In this document: positions 13,430 to 23,510 of the stretch, piece after piece
Position numbering within the stretch: the stretch's first letter is position 1
Layout: every line of letters begins with the position of its first letter
Assembly: GCA_001579985.1 (NCBI GenBank)
Contig: LRSR01012275.1
Span: forward strand, 1-31,802
From: Hypsibius dujardini
Lineage: Eukaryota > Tardigrada > Eutardigrada > Parachela > Hypsibiidae
DNA: 31,802 bases
Reading direction: 5' to 3'
The notes under the pieces: generated by a model
The model's database searches: none
Seen by the model: the letters and a program-made list of their open reading frames with translations, nothing else
What the model was told of the DNA's origin: nothing
Made by a program: the position numbers and the translations under genes

Positions 13430-14066
13430 AGACTGATTGATTGATTGAGATATTATTTCAGAGGTGAATAACGATGGGACTCTTTCCCACAATGACCGGA
13501 TACCGTTGGACAAGTCTGTAGTGCTCGCCACCACTGATGCTTCACAACCTGGCCCGTCAAATTTAGCACTCGCCACCAAATCCGATGTGGCAAGTACCGG
13601 TACTAGTCAATCGGGACGCCTGCGGGCTCTCCGGGACGGAATTTCACGTCGAATCCAAGGATTCAGGTCGGGCGAGGTTCGTCGCTCCTTGCATAAAGCT
13701 CCGCACCAGTATGTGCTACTGGCCGTCGTCAAGTGGGTAGGCCCATCGGAGGGCGGCTTCTCGGTCGTCACGGCAAAATTGACTATCGGCCGTTATTCTC
13801 TTGTTGTTCGTGAACCGCTGTCGGCACATTTCCTCGCGGGAAATTCGTTCCTCTTGGAGTCAACTGGCGCTTTGGAATGGACTCATCAATATGGTAAATT
13901 TTTCATTTACTTGTTCTAGTTCAATTGTATTTGGATTTGATATTGATATGAATGTATAGATTGTTCTTTGTCTATCTGTCTCTTTCTGTCTCTCTGTCTG
14001 TCTCTCTGTCTGTTTCTCTGTTTGTATCTCTGTCTGTTTCTCTGTCTCTCTGTCTCTCTGTCTCCC

Positions 14067-14103
<37 letters not shown>

Positions 14104-15610
14104 GCCTACCTGTCTGTCTCTCTGTTTGTCGATCTGGCTGGCTGGCTGGCTGCCTCTCTGTCGCTCTCTCTATCTGTATGTTTGTCTGTCTCTCTGTCGT
14201 CTGTTTGTGTCTGTCTGTCTGTCTCTGACTGTCTGCCTAGTTGGCTGTTTGTCCGTTTGTCTATATTTCGTTTTCCCGGACCCCAGTTTTGCAACTCATT
14301 TCTTCATTAATTTTTCGTTTAATTGAGACACTTTCTTTTTACCTTGTTAGACCCGGGTCATCGCGTGCAGGGACTCAACACCCAAGCTGATTGGTTCAGA
14401 GCCTTCAACTCAGCTCAGTCGCTAACGCTGGCGTTAACGGTTCAACTCAACCAACAGAGCATGTCAAAGTATGTTTACATTTTCAGCTGCAGTATTAGTA
14501 CCATCTAGAGATCAACATCCGCGCGCGACGCGACGCGGAAATACCGCACCGCTCCGCGTGGAAAAATAGCTAATTTTTCCGCGTCGCATCCGCGGCGCGT
14601 CAGAGTTGAACCGCTCCGTTCCGCGCCGCGTATTCGAAGAGAGCGCTTAATTTCTGAAGCAGTCAGTGTTCCGTTGATCTTTTATTCCTGAAGTGGAACC
14701 TCACGCCTGATCGTTGATTTTGAATCTCTTATACCGATCTGTTTCAGAAGTTAAAAAAGTTATAAATTTTCCACTTCAGTTTATTTCCGCGTCGCTTTCT
14801 AAAATTGTGTTTTCCGCGTCGTTCCGCGTAGACTTAAACTTCCTAACTTCCGCGCGATTCCGCGCCGCGTAAAATTTGAAACAGTTTTTCCGCGTCCGCG
14901 CAGGAAAAGTCACGCGATGTTGATCTTTAGTACCATCCATCACTTTCAACGGGAATAGAGATCTTTGCCATGCTATGTACGGATGTCAATTACGGGCTTT
15001 CCTCTCCAGGATTGGGTTCCCCTTTGCCAAGTTTTTCGCTCAGCCGGATAAAGTCGAATTCGATCAAGTCATCGCCGAACTCCGCTTAGCTAACACCGAT
15101 TCAAAGCGCGTAGCTGTAGCCGGAACGGACGGCTGTACCTACTACATCGTTAAGGAAGATCTATCGAGCGCTTCCTCTTACTTTCGCGCTTTCCTTGACC
15201 GCTGGGACCAGGGCGACCAGGGGGCCCTGCAGTTCCCGCAAGTTTCGCCGTTCAGCACCTGCCCCGATCTCATCCCCTTTGTCGTGTATTTCATAGCCCG
15301 CAAAACGCTGCTCTTTGGTTTGTCGGACAACGCGGCGGATCTCATCGTGGCGGCGGACGCGTTGGGAATGCCGGAGCTGACGCGGCTGGCGGAGATAGCA
15401 GCGGTGCCGAACATCTCGCTGGACAACGTTACTCGCTTGATCCGGCTGGCTTGGCAGTTCCAGGCCGGGCTGTTATTCCGGGCTGCACTCATCTTTCTGC
15501 GCGTCAACTACGACGAAATCTGGATCAACAACAAGGAAGACCTGGCGGATCTGGGACGGTTGTTGTCGAGTGAACGCTTCATGTCGGCTTTCAAAACAAT
15601 GGCATTCTGA
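12807..15610 (+). CDS. BTB/POZ domain protein
   Basis: Five exons, 12807-12848, 13116-13323, 13462-13893, 14351-14468 and 15010-15610, all in phase, give 466 aa. The last exon holds a BTB/POZ fold at about residues 290-385: VAVAGTDGCTYYIVKEDLSS, SSYFRAFLDRW, then LIPFVVYFIARKTLLFG and LIVAADALGMPELTRLAE. A short helical tail follows, like the segment that follows BTB in MATH-BTB/TD-POZ proteins. The central part (APHQYVLLAVVKWVG through LALTVQLNQQS) could be a divergent MATH-type module, but I cannot show this. BTB proteins of this kind usually dimerise and act as cullin-3 adaptors, which is inference here. Introns carry a (GATT)n array, a (CTGT)n array and a MITE-like insertion. Residues 1-150 are low in recognisable features. 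Confidence 0.8.
13341..13449. repeat. (GATT)n array in a BTB-gene intron
   Basis: Nearly perfect TTGATTGA repeats filling most of the 138-bp intron 13324-13461 and ending about 12 bp before the acceptor. Confidence 0.97.
13966..14265. repeat. (CTGT)n / CTCTGTCT array in a BTB-gene intron
   Basis: Mixed CTGT and CTCTGT units on the plus strand inside intron 13894-14350. They give long but meaningless CLSV-like reading frames. Confidence 0.93.
14506..14926. mobile_element. MITE-like insertion (about 421 bp) in the last BTB-gene intron
   Basis: Both sides are bordered by the direct repeat TTAGTACCATC (14495-14505 and 14927-14937), which fits an 11-bp target-site duplication. Just inside lie 11-bp inverted ends, AGATCAACATC at 14509-14519 and its complement at 14916-14926. 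The interior is very rich in CCGCG/CGCGG and TTTTCCGCG motifs in both orientations, including a palindrome GGAAAAAT-AGCTA-ATTTTTCC at 14560-14580, and differs sharply in composition from the flanks. No reading frame of note, so it is non-autonomous. The long duplication points to a Mutator-like family, but the superfamily is not proven. Confidence 0.75.
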
Positions 15611-15854
15611 ATCTGTAGTTTAATAGCACCGGTGCCTAGTCCTTCTATTTTGAGAGTGCACTCGTAGCAGAATGAAATAACTACTTAGAGTAAGGCTATG
15701 AGAATAGTTTTTCTAGAAGTTGTTGTACTGTCTACTAGATTGACTTGTTCTTTCTTTTTTGGTTCTGGTTTGTTTCCCGTGCTGATGGAGATTCTCGGTT
15801 GTTGCATGTGGCATGCATGCGGCATACAAAAACGACTGTTATTATAGCCTAGTT

Positions 15855-16040
15855 ACAGACAGACAAATCGATAAGCAGACGTACGGATAGATGGACAGAC
15901 AGGCAAACAGACAGATACAGACAGACATTCAAACAGACATCCAGACAGCTAGACAGGCAGGCAAACAGACCAACAGACAGGCAGGCAGACAACAGACGTA
16001 CAGACATACAGAAACGCAGGCAGGCAGATAGGCCATCATA
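15855..16040. repeat. Degenerate (CAGA)n tract
   Basis: CAGACAGA/CAGGCAGG units on the plus strand, intergenic, downstream of the BTB gene. Confidence 0.85.
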
Positions 16041-16073
16041 GACACACAGCTGATGAGTGATGGCATATAAGAC

Positions 16074-16197
16074 AGCTCATACCGTATACAGACCCAAGGC
16101 ACGCAAACCAACCCAGCTCATACTGTACGCAGACCCAAGGCACCCAAACCAGCCCAGCTCATACTCTATGCAGACCCAAGGCACCCAAACCAACCCA
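16074..16197. repeat. 41-bp tandem repeat, three copies
   Basis: Three consecutive units of about 41 bp, each opening AGCTCATAC and containing CAGACCCAAGGCAC and CAAACCA. Copies differ at only a few positions. They lie about 190 bp before the COMMD4 start codon. Confidence 0.9.
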
Positions 16198-16383
16198 TCG
16201 CTGATCGTGGGACCCATTTCAAAAGTGTGTTTCAGTTTTGTTTCCCTCTTGTTTGTGTTATTATTTTCTTTCTCCCCAATTAATAATCTCTCCTCCTTGC
16301 CATTTTTGTCTTCGTTGCACGGCGGCAGGGTGTTTTGCTTAGCTGCAGCCTAAAAGGATTTTGGATCGTGATCGTAAAGCAAA

Positions 16384-16938
16384 ATGGTGAGCGAAAGAAA
16401 TCCACGCTGTTTTGAATTTTAAATTTTTTTCCCACACTATTAAAGCGGTCGTCTTTCCGTTTCTCCGCTACAGAAATTCAAATTTTGCGGGGATTTAGAT
16501 TGTCCGGACTGGGCGTTGGCAGCCATATCTCTCCTAACGAAATTGGTAAGATTATCCGTGCCGTATTTCATTGGTGACTTGACTGTGTGGACATACGATC
16601 GATTTATCGATTGATCAGCAATCGGTTAGTTGAATTATTATTCTTTTTTGATGGATTGATTGGTCGATTGACTGTGCATTGCAGTGGGCATTGCTGCTCA
16701 TACATTTTGTCTTGTCCTGCCTAGTCTTTTAACTTCATTCCGAAATTTGCAGACGTCCATCAAAATGAAGCAGCTGACCCAGGAAATTGTCAAAAACCTG
16801 ACGGATGGCACTAAAGACGTAAGGACATTCGATCAAATCGACATCCATCACTTGCTTGATTGATTAAAACGTTGATTTTTTGTTGACAGTAAATTTTTGC
16901 CGCGTTGTCTGGACTGACTCTCCGCGTGTCGACACTTA

Positions 16939-16995
<57 letters not shown>

Positions 16996-17754
16996 GAGAC
17001 AGAGAGACAGAAAGAGAGACAGACAGACAGACAGATAGACAGACCGGTGACAGTGGATGTGAATGTGGCACGATGAGAATGTTTTAAATCTAATCGTACT
17101 GTAATTTGTATGACAATTGCAGGTTGAAACCCTACGGAAGCTTTGTCTGGATTCCAAACTTTGTAAGTGCTTCTCTGTAATTTTACTGCTAGCTTTCACG
17201 AAAATTTTTCTGTTTATATATGCTTTATTACTAGCATATTATTGCCTTTCGTGTGCTTTCAAACAGCGTTGGAAGATGCCAAGATCGCTATTGCTGCCGC
17301 GGAATTTTTCATCTCCAATGCGGTGAGATTTAACGTCAGTCCGGACATATTTGCCGGTGAACTGCAACAACTGGGCTTTCCCAAGGGTAAGAGGTTACAG
17401 TGTAATTTATTGTACACCCTGCCTTGTAGCGTTTGTGGCCTCATTTTTTGAGATCTCTGATATTTTAATTACTGCTCCGCAGAACATGCAACAACTTTAA
17501 GCAAAGTATACCAAAGCAGTCCCAAACTTCCAGAAACTATTGCCAAAGCCGGCTTCAGAGGTAAGGATTGTCCCCTGACTCTCAAGTCAAGTTTCTTGAC
17601 TCTCCTGTTTGTTTTGTCAGTGTGCCAGATTTCTGTACTGAACTGTCACTTACTAGTAATCCACGAGATAATGTGCTTATCTGTTTGTCTGTCTGCCTAT
17701 CTGTTTACCTGCCTATCTACCTATCTGTCTCTTTGTCTGTCTGTCTGTCTGTCT

Positions 17755-17787
<33 letters not shown>

Positions 17788-18180
17788 ATGTCTGTCTATG
17801 ATTGCCATTTGTCTACCTGCCGATCTTTTTCTGACGGGGTTTGTGTTTCTTGAACAATTTTTAAATGTTCCCCCTAGTCTCCAGACTTGTGGATCTAAAG
17901 ATGCGGCCGGAATTGATTTCCGTCCTTCAAGACGGAAACCTGCTACCAGTTGCCGGTGTATCCGCATCGTTGTCCATCGAAGGAGCTGATCATCAAGTCA
18001 GACAAGTTTCCATAGACATCCCGATCGAAAAATTCCTCATTCTGAAGCAAGGTAATATTTATAAGAGTAGTACAACTGTCTATTTCCCCTCCATTCATCT
18101 AGCAGAAAATCGAGATGTGTATTTATTTCACAGAAGTAGCGGAAATACTTCACGTGATGGATTCAATTCCAAAACTTTAG
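16384..18180 (+). CDS. COMMD4: COMM domain-containing protein 4
   Basis: Subunit of the COMMD/CCC (Commander) endosomal recycling machinery. Eight coding exons, 16384-16386 (ATG only), 16474-16545, 16753-16818, 17123-17162, 17267-17386, 17483-17560, 17878-18051 and 18134-18180, give 199 aa, the length I recall for human COMMD4. The start [14 protein letters not shown] is almost identical to the human [26 protein letters not shown] matches human ELQQLGLPKEHA. The C-terminal COMM domain follows from about residue 126 and ends MDSIPKL. The start is supported by an in-frame TAA 9 bases upstream of the ATG. The frame at 18051 also reads on into the intron as an open frame to 18413. I chose the splice to 18134 because it yields the expected helical C-terminus. 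Confidence 0.93.
16940..17043. repeat. (CAGA)n array in a COMMD4 intron
   Basis: Nearly pure CAGA on the plus (sense) strand in intron 16819-17122. It ends about 80 bp before the acceptor. Confidence 0.95.
17683..17800. repeat. (CTGT)n array in a COMMD4 intron
   Basis: CTGT units on the sense strand in intron 17561-17877, complementary to the CAGA array three introns earlier in the same transcript. Confidence 0.94.
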
Positions 18181-18551
18181 CGCCCGACTTGGAACGTTAC
18201 CTGATTTTTTTTTTGAAGATCGATACGTCTTCTTCCTTCATGCGAAATTTTGATCCTACACCTACAATCTGTGATTTCCCTTTATTTTCAATCAGTTTTG
18301 TGGCGTTAATTGATTTCCTCACCAGTCCTCACACATATCGGACGGTCATTCATCTTTGTCAGAATCGCAATTCGCAATTATTAAACCATGTACAAAAAAA
18401 TTGCATGTACTGACTGCTTCACTTCTGTCAAGACAAAAGTGAAATGCCGCGCTGTCAACACAATCCGCCGATGAAGGTGGTACCTTCTCTGCAGCTGTGT
18501 GGTCTTATTCGATTTGCCTTTACCGAAGAGAGATAGGGGAAGGAAGCCCTT

Positions 18552-18982
18552 TCAAGCTCCTTGCTTATAAGCTGGCAATAAAAATGGTTGCTTCCGTAAA
18601 CCGGTTCTGCCGAATTCCAAGAGAGCGATGAAGGTGACTCGCGTCATTGTTTCCACTGCATGAGAGTTGGATTTGACAAGCTTAGGCTCGTCATAAAACA
18701 CTTGCCATTTCATATTTTTGCCCGAATACGCTTCGCCCTTTTCCAGCATTACGAGGACACGCATTTCATACGGTATCTCGACTAAACTCACTCTCTACAA
18801 GTATCACCGCAAAAAAACATCTCCCACACTCCAGTTATAATTGTCTTTGCGTTTTCGCAGATTTCCGTCCTACTTAGCATCTCTTGATCCATCGGTTTAA
18901 GCGCAAGCACAGACGCTCGGAATACTGTATCTTCGTCTCGAGACTTTCCATCGGACACACGTCTACTGGATTCGCTTGGCAT
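18552..18982 (-). other. Possible coding exons of an unidentified minus-strand gene
   Basis: Two overlapping minus-strand open frames look protein-like. One (18982-18788) contains FRASVLALKPMDQEMLSRTE. The other (18791-18552) contains VEIPYEMRVLVMLEKGEAY and ends AYKQGA. They are in different frames, so an intron or frameshift must separate them. A GTGAGT and a TTTAG lie near 18785-18795, but no phase-consistent intron of normal length was found. I do not recognise either segment. It may be a gene fragment. Confidence 0.3.
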
Positions 18983-19043
18983 TGTGCAGTGTGTGCTGCA
19001 GTGTGTGCTGCAGTGTGTGCTGCAGTGTGTGCTGTGTGCTGTA
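18983..19043. repeat. 12-bp tandem repeat CAGTGTGTGCTG
   Basis: About four to five units, directly upstream of the CBM5/12 gene. Too short and GC-balanced to be coding. Confidence 0.9.
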
Positions 19044-19172
19044 ATAATACAGTAGGATATCCTGACTGAAATGGATAAAGAAGGTGAGAATTGTTTTAAA
19101 AATAGACAACAAAGTTTGATTGATTAGAAGCTTCCATCTTCGAGGAGATCTGTTTCGGTCCCGGGTCAATCA

Positions 19173-19930
19173 ATGATGAGCGGTTCCGCAGCGTGGCAAG
19201 AGGGCGCCACATATTCAGTAGGCAAAACTGCAGGGTACGAGGCGCGGACGTACCGCTGTATACAGGCACACACTGCCCAGTCCCGGTGGAACCCGAAAGA
19301 CGCTCTGACGTTGTGGATTGAAATTTCCCCCGGTGATTTTATAGTTCCTCATGTTACCCACTCGCTCAGACAACTCAGACAGTTCTTTATACAGTTTTTC
19401 CCGGTTCTCTCCTAATTTTTCTTATTGATTGTCTATATTTGGCTACTTTTACTGATTTTACTAAATAATGCACCACAAGATTATTTATTATTTAGTCGGT
19501 TATGTAGTCAGCGTATGACGGGACAATGATGATGAATTTTAATTTTAGGGCAGGAGCACGCGTTGGATGGCGGGACGACGGCCGACAACACGACTACCGA
19601 TGGCGGTGGAGAAATTCCGGTTGACGATGAACAAGCGGGGAATGCCACAGGAACCCCGGAAGCCGCAGCGCAGGTTTCGGCGGGCGGTGAATGGACTAAG
19701 GGAGCTACGTACAGCGTGGGGGATGTGGTGACTTATTTCGGAGCGAGCTATCAGTGCCGCCAAGGCCACAGGGTGGTACGTTACTTCGCAAGCATACTCA
19801 GATAAAAAAATACCGACGAGAAATGAAGAGGCGAGTGGGCAGACGGAGAGACAGACAGAAGATAGGCAGGGAGGCAGGCAGAAAAAAAAGGAAGTCGGAC
19901 AGACAAACAAACACGCACACAACAGAGCAG

Positions 19931-19962
<32 letters not shown>

Positions 19963-20312
19963 TAGACAGACAGATAGACAGACACACACACACACAAATA
20001 GACAAACAGATAGCCAGCCAGCCAGATAGACAAATAAGCAGATTGAGTTGTAACAGCTCAAATGCGTCCGACAGTTTCGATTTGTACTCTCCACAGGATG
20101 CAGCCGACTGGACTCCGCCAAACACTCCCAGCTTGTGGCTTCCGGTTGCTGGTAGTGTCGCGCCACCACCGTGGGCTCAGGGGAAGACATATGCAGTGGA
20201 CGAGCGCTGCTCGTATGACGGTCAAAATTACACTTGCCGACAGGGTCATACAGCTCACGCCGCTAACTGGACGCCGCCCAACACGCTGGACCTCTGGCTC
20301 CCAGATCAATGA
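19173..20312 (+). CDS. Protein with three carbohydrate-binding modules (CBM5/12, chitin-binding type)
   Basis: Exons 19173-19332, 19549-19775 and 20097-20312 join in phase to 200 aa. Three copies of the W-x(3)G-x(2)Y-x(2)G... module are visible. Module 1 (about 6-49) has WQEGATYSVG and YRCIQAHT. Module 2 (about 100-145) has WTKGATYSVGDVVTYFG, YQCRQGH and, across an intron, WTPPNTPSLWLP. Module 3 (about 153-200) has WAQGKTYAV, YTCRQGHT and WTPPNTLDLWLP. A Gly/Thr/Asp-rich linker separates modules 1 and 2. Such modules bind chitin or cellulose and are common in bacterial and fungal chitinases. No signal peptide or enzyme domain is seen. The start is uncertain: the frame is open upstream to an acceptor-like TTAG at 19124-19127, so a 5' exon may add an N-terminus. 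The donor at 19776 was chosen because it restores the module 2 spacing exactly. Confidence 0.8.
19846..20045. repeat. (CAGA)n tract in the CBM gene intron
   Basis: CAGA units with a short (CA)n run on the plus strand in intron 19776-20096, which splits module 2. Confidence 0.92.
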
Positions 20313-21267
20313 GCCCGCATCGCGAACAGTCACTACACAGCTCGACTCGACCTTAATCTGGTACTTCGCAAGCAATTCGTTATCTGTTTAAAGACACAGC
20401 ATGAACACAGTCGCGTCGGCTGACTATGAGTTCACAGTCATATTCCTTCGCTACGATTTCACTCGGAATGTATTTGCTGGTAAATTTATGTCATTTTGAC
20501 TGTAGCTGTGAGACTCACATCGTACTCTGACATTGGCATAACCGTTCAAGAACTACTGCACAGGCTTTTTCCACGTTTCTTTGACAAACCAACCAGCTGA
20601 CTCCAATCTAACGTAACCCACGGACGGATCTTCCGTCAAGGCGGCCACGGTAGCCAATGGTCGCCACGGCGCGTTGCATAACTGGTGTCGAGCAAGGGAA
20701 CAGATGTCTGAAGCCATTGTACTCTCTACAGTACAGTAGAATCTACGAAAAAAACAGTACTTATTATACGCAAACATCTGAAAGCAAATCAAGCCTATAC
20801 TAAAGTATGTAATTTAAGAAAGCACTAAGTGCATGTTCAGTTCCATTACATCCAGAATATAACGAACTAAATTATTCGTATCAACGAACTTAGCTGCGAA
20901 AATCAGAAGAAAAAAAGATTGTTAACACCAACGGAAATGACCTACCGAGATGTGTTTTCGAAGAGAAATATCCCGGCAGCAATGCAACCGCTGAGGCCAT
21001 AGACGCGTCTCGACCTTCCGGTACGGGGAGGAGGCAGGATTTTGCTAAGAATCCAAAGGGGGAGCATTGATATGATTTTGCTATTTTTACTCTAAAAAAC
21101 GTCAGGGGGTACGATACCATTAGGTCACTTTTTCGATTTCGGGGGGGAGAGGGGCAATTGCTCACTTGCCACCCCATAGTACGCGCCACTGGCTAAGGCT
21201 GTAAACATCCGCACTCGGCAAGTAGTCAACCAGAACGCTCCAAATCCCACTTTCACGCCTCCAGAAA
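20313..21267. other. Convergent intergenic region, doubtful small frames
   Basis: Between the 3' ends of the CBM gene (+) and the DIPK-like gene (-). A 54-codon minus-strand frame, starting MASDICSLARHQL at about 20717 and ending KKPVQ at 20553, follows an acceptor-like TTTTTTTCGTAG. Another fragment near 20945-21050 (PEGRDASMASAVALL) ends at a GTAGGT donor. Neither could be joined into a convincing gene. Confidence 0.35.
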
Positions 21268-22763
21268 TCAGTCCGTTAGCATTTGTCTCAGTTGGCCAAA
21301 AACCAGCTCGGAACCGTCCCCGCCCCGTCCACATCGTTCAGCCAGTGCGAACAAGCCAGGTATCCGCACCAGAGGTGCCGCCGAGAACAGCCCCTTCTGC
21401 CAAAACCGTGGCAGAAAAATCTTCCGACAGATCCTGGCCAAATTGGAATCTCCAATTTCCATTCGACACATTCCCGCCTCAGCGTCACATCGGTCACCAC
21501 GACAGTCGAAATACCGACAATCAGCGTTGTCCCGGCATTGCCGGCTGGCGAATTGAATTCCCAAAGCCTCTTTAAAAAACATCGAATCCAGATCAATCAC
21601 CAACACCGACTTCGTTGCAGGATTCCACGCAAAATTATCCAATTTCACGTCGCAAATCTCCAGCAAAGCAGCGTCAAGTTCGGTGGCGAAATCGACGAAG
21701 CTCATCGCGACGTCTTTGACCGCTTCCTCCCAGCCGTGCTCCCTGATAAATCGCTCGCCCAGGACGACGCCGCTCCGCTCAACCATGAAACCATCCCCAC
21801 AGAGCCCCAGGAGCTTTGGAAAACGGTGTGCGGGGACAGTGGTGAACGGGAGAACCGATAAAAAGTAGAACTCTTCGTGCTGGAGGCGGCGGTGAACTTC
21901 TTCCAGCCCGGCGAGATCCATGCTCCGAAACTTGTCCGTGAACCCTGACGGCGTGTTGTGGCCGTAATTTTCCAGTACCCACTGGGTCAGGTGTACAAAT
22001 GGAACAACACCAGTGTTGGCTAGCGTTGATGTAAGGGTTTGTAGGTGGAGGTGAAGTTTTGGCACCTTGAGGATGCCTGGGACGCCGTTGAAGACAATCG
22101 GCTCAACGAGATCTTTGCCGGCGTGCGACGTCACAAAATCGATGGGTCGCCACCAATCTGTTCAAAATTCAAGACACACTGGACATTGGTCAAGGGATGT
22201 CGGAAGTAATTGGCAACATACAACGACTGATTGATTGCGCAAATGTTAAATATCTGGCCATTTTTAGCAACCGTTTAAGGGGTGATTAATTGATTGGTTG
22301 ATTGGTTGATTGTTCTCTAGATTGATTGTTTGATCACCTGATCGGTTAATTGATTGAACTTTGACTGAAAACAGTGTTCACGAAGCGTTACCAAGTGACT
22401 GGCGATCTTCTTGGAGAACGTGGCAGGAGTGTCCAGGAAACTGAAAGCGTATCTTGTCTTCGAGATAGGTTTCAGTTTCGGACTTCCAAAGCCACTTCGG
22501 CAACTGTAATGCAAGAAAACGCCAACACTCATTTCTGTAGCCAGTGATACGGTTGATTGATGAATTGACATGTTACGACGTTGACTTTCTTTCTTACTTG
22601 ATTGAATGATTGATGCCTTGGTGGCTTTTAATTCGTTTCAAGAAGATTACGGACACGGTATGGCTTTTACCTGGAATATCGACGCTGAATTCGAAGAAAG
22701 ATAGGCGATGATAGTGATTACAATCGCAAGCAAAATGGGAAGGATTGTTGCTGTCAATCCCAT
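21268..22763 (-). CDS. Divergent protein kinase domain (DIPK/FAM69-like), signal-anchored
   Basis: Secretory-pathway kinase-like protein of the FAM69/DIPK family. Exons in transcription order are 22763-22671, 22503-22392 and 22157-21268, all in phase, 364 aa. Residues 5-24 form one hydrophobic segment (ILPILLAIVITIIAY), a signal anchor or signal peptide, fitting the ER/Golgi membrane topology of the family. The kinase core shows CDVKLDNFAW (about 237-246, in place of HRDxxxxN) and VIDLDSMFF (about 256-264, in place of DFG). The family hallmark cysteine cluster follows: QCRDNADCRYFDC, then DRCDAEAGMC, then the SNLARICRKIF segment. Cysteines here suggest a disulphide-bonded lumenal domain. It is shorter than most vertebrate members (about 420-430 aa as I recall). 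I cannot assign it to DIPK1 or DIPK2 subtypes with certainty; the cysteine pattern looks like DIPK1. Confidence 0.8.
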
Positions 22764-23237
22764 TTTTATGTCGCTATTGGCATTGCAGTTAAGCAGAAAC
22801 GATAAAAATATAAATAAACACGAACATAGATGGCAAAAAATAAATAAAAGCCGCTACCCCGATCACCAGTGATAACCAATTACGGAATATGGAGAAACCC
22901 GAGAACAGGCAGTCAGGGACAGTAAATTTTCAATTTTATTTCTTGTCGTACGTTCGCCCATCAACCAATCACTGCAATTAGTCAATCCGCAGTACGCGCA
23001 AGCCCCACACAGTGACAGATCAAGTTTGATTTGATTTGCTACTACCGGAAGGACCACACACCCTTTTTACTGGACATGGCATATGGTGATTGATTGATGT
23101 ATTAGCTACATATTGTGCCTGCCAGCCTAGAGTACCCATCCCCCAAGCCGGCTGAGCAAACCTTCTTCTGTTAACTACTGTTAACTAACTATTTGTTAGT
23201 GCTGTTGCTATAGTACTAAAAAAGTAGTAGAAGAAAT
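22764..23237. other. Upstream of the DIPK-like gene, no gene seen
   Basis: AT-rich region holding the presumed promoter of the minus-strand kinase gene. The reading frame at 22863-23057 is short and unrecognised. Confidence 0.5.
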
Positions 23238-23246
23238 GAAAAAGTT
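23238..23246 (-). terminator. Pol III terminator of tRNA-Ser
   Basis: T-run immediately 3' of the tRNA on the minus strand (AACTTTTTC). Confidence 0.75.
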
Positions 23247-23327
23247 CGCCGCGGACAGGATTCGAACCTGTGCGGGAGAACCCATCTGATTTCGAGTCAG
23301 ACTCCTTAACCACTCGGACACCACGGC
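23247..23327 (-). tRNA. tRNA-Ser (CGA anticodon)
   Basis: The minus strand begins GCCGTGGTGTCCGAGTGGTT and ends GGTTCGAATCCTGTCCGCGGC plus discriminator G. The 7-bp acceptor stem pairs GCCGTGG with CCGCGGC. The anticodon arm is TCTGA-CTCGAAA-TCAGA with anticodon CGA. A long variable arm (class II) and the T-loop TTCGAAT are present, and the discriminator G is typical of serine tRNAs. No intron and no encoded CCA. A TTTTT run follows (23239-23243 region on the complementary strand), as expected for Pol III termination. Confidence 0.97.
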
Positions 23328-23510
23328 TCGCATCTTTAATTTGCTAGGTCGAATGGTTCCACCGTGAGTCGAGGCTCAAAAAACCAACACTCGGTCGTGG
23401 TCAGCCCGCCGCCGCGGATTCCATCCTCGCTTACACGGCTACCAAACTGTTGACGCAAGAAAACCCCCAGTTAAGAAACGGAAAACAAATATCTGCAACC
23501 ATGACAGGGA

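Larger units (their letters stand above)
15611..16383. other. Intergenic between the BTB gene and COMMD4
   Basis: Contains a CAGA tract and a three-copy 41-bp repeat (listed separately). The last 150 bp are probably COMMD4 promoter and 5' UTR. No gene seen. Confidence 0.6.

Noticed and set aside
18052-18133. Open read-through of COMMD4 into its last intron
   Set aside because: The read-through frame runs to 18413 with no COMM-like sequence; splicing to 18134 gives the expected length and C-terminal helix.
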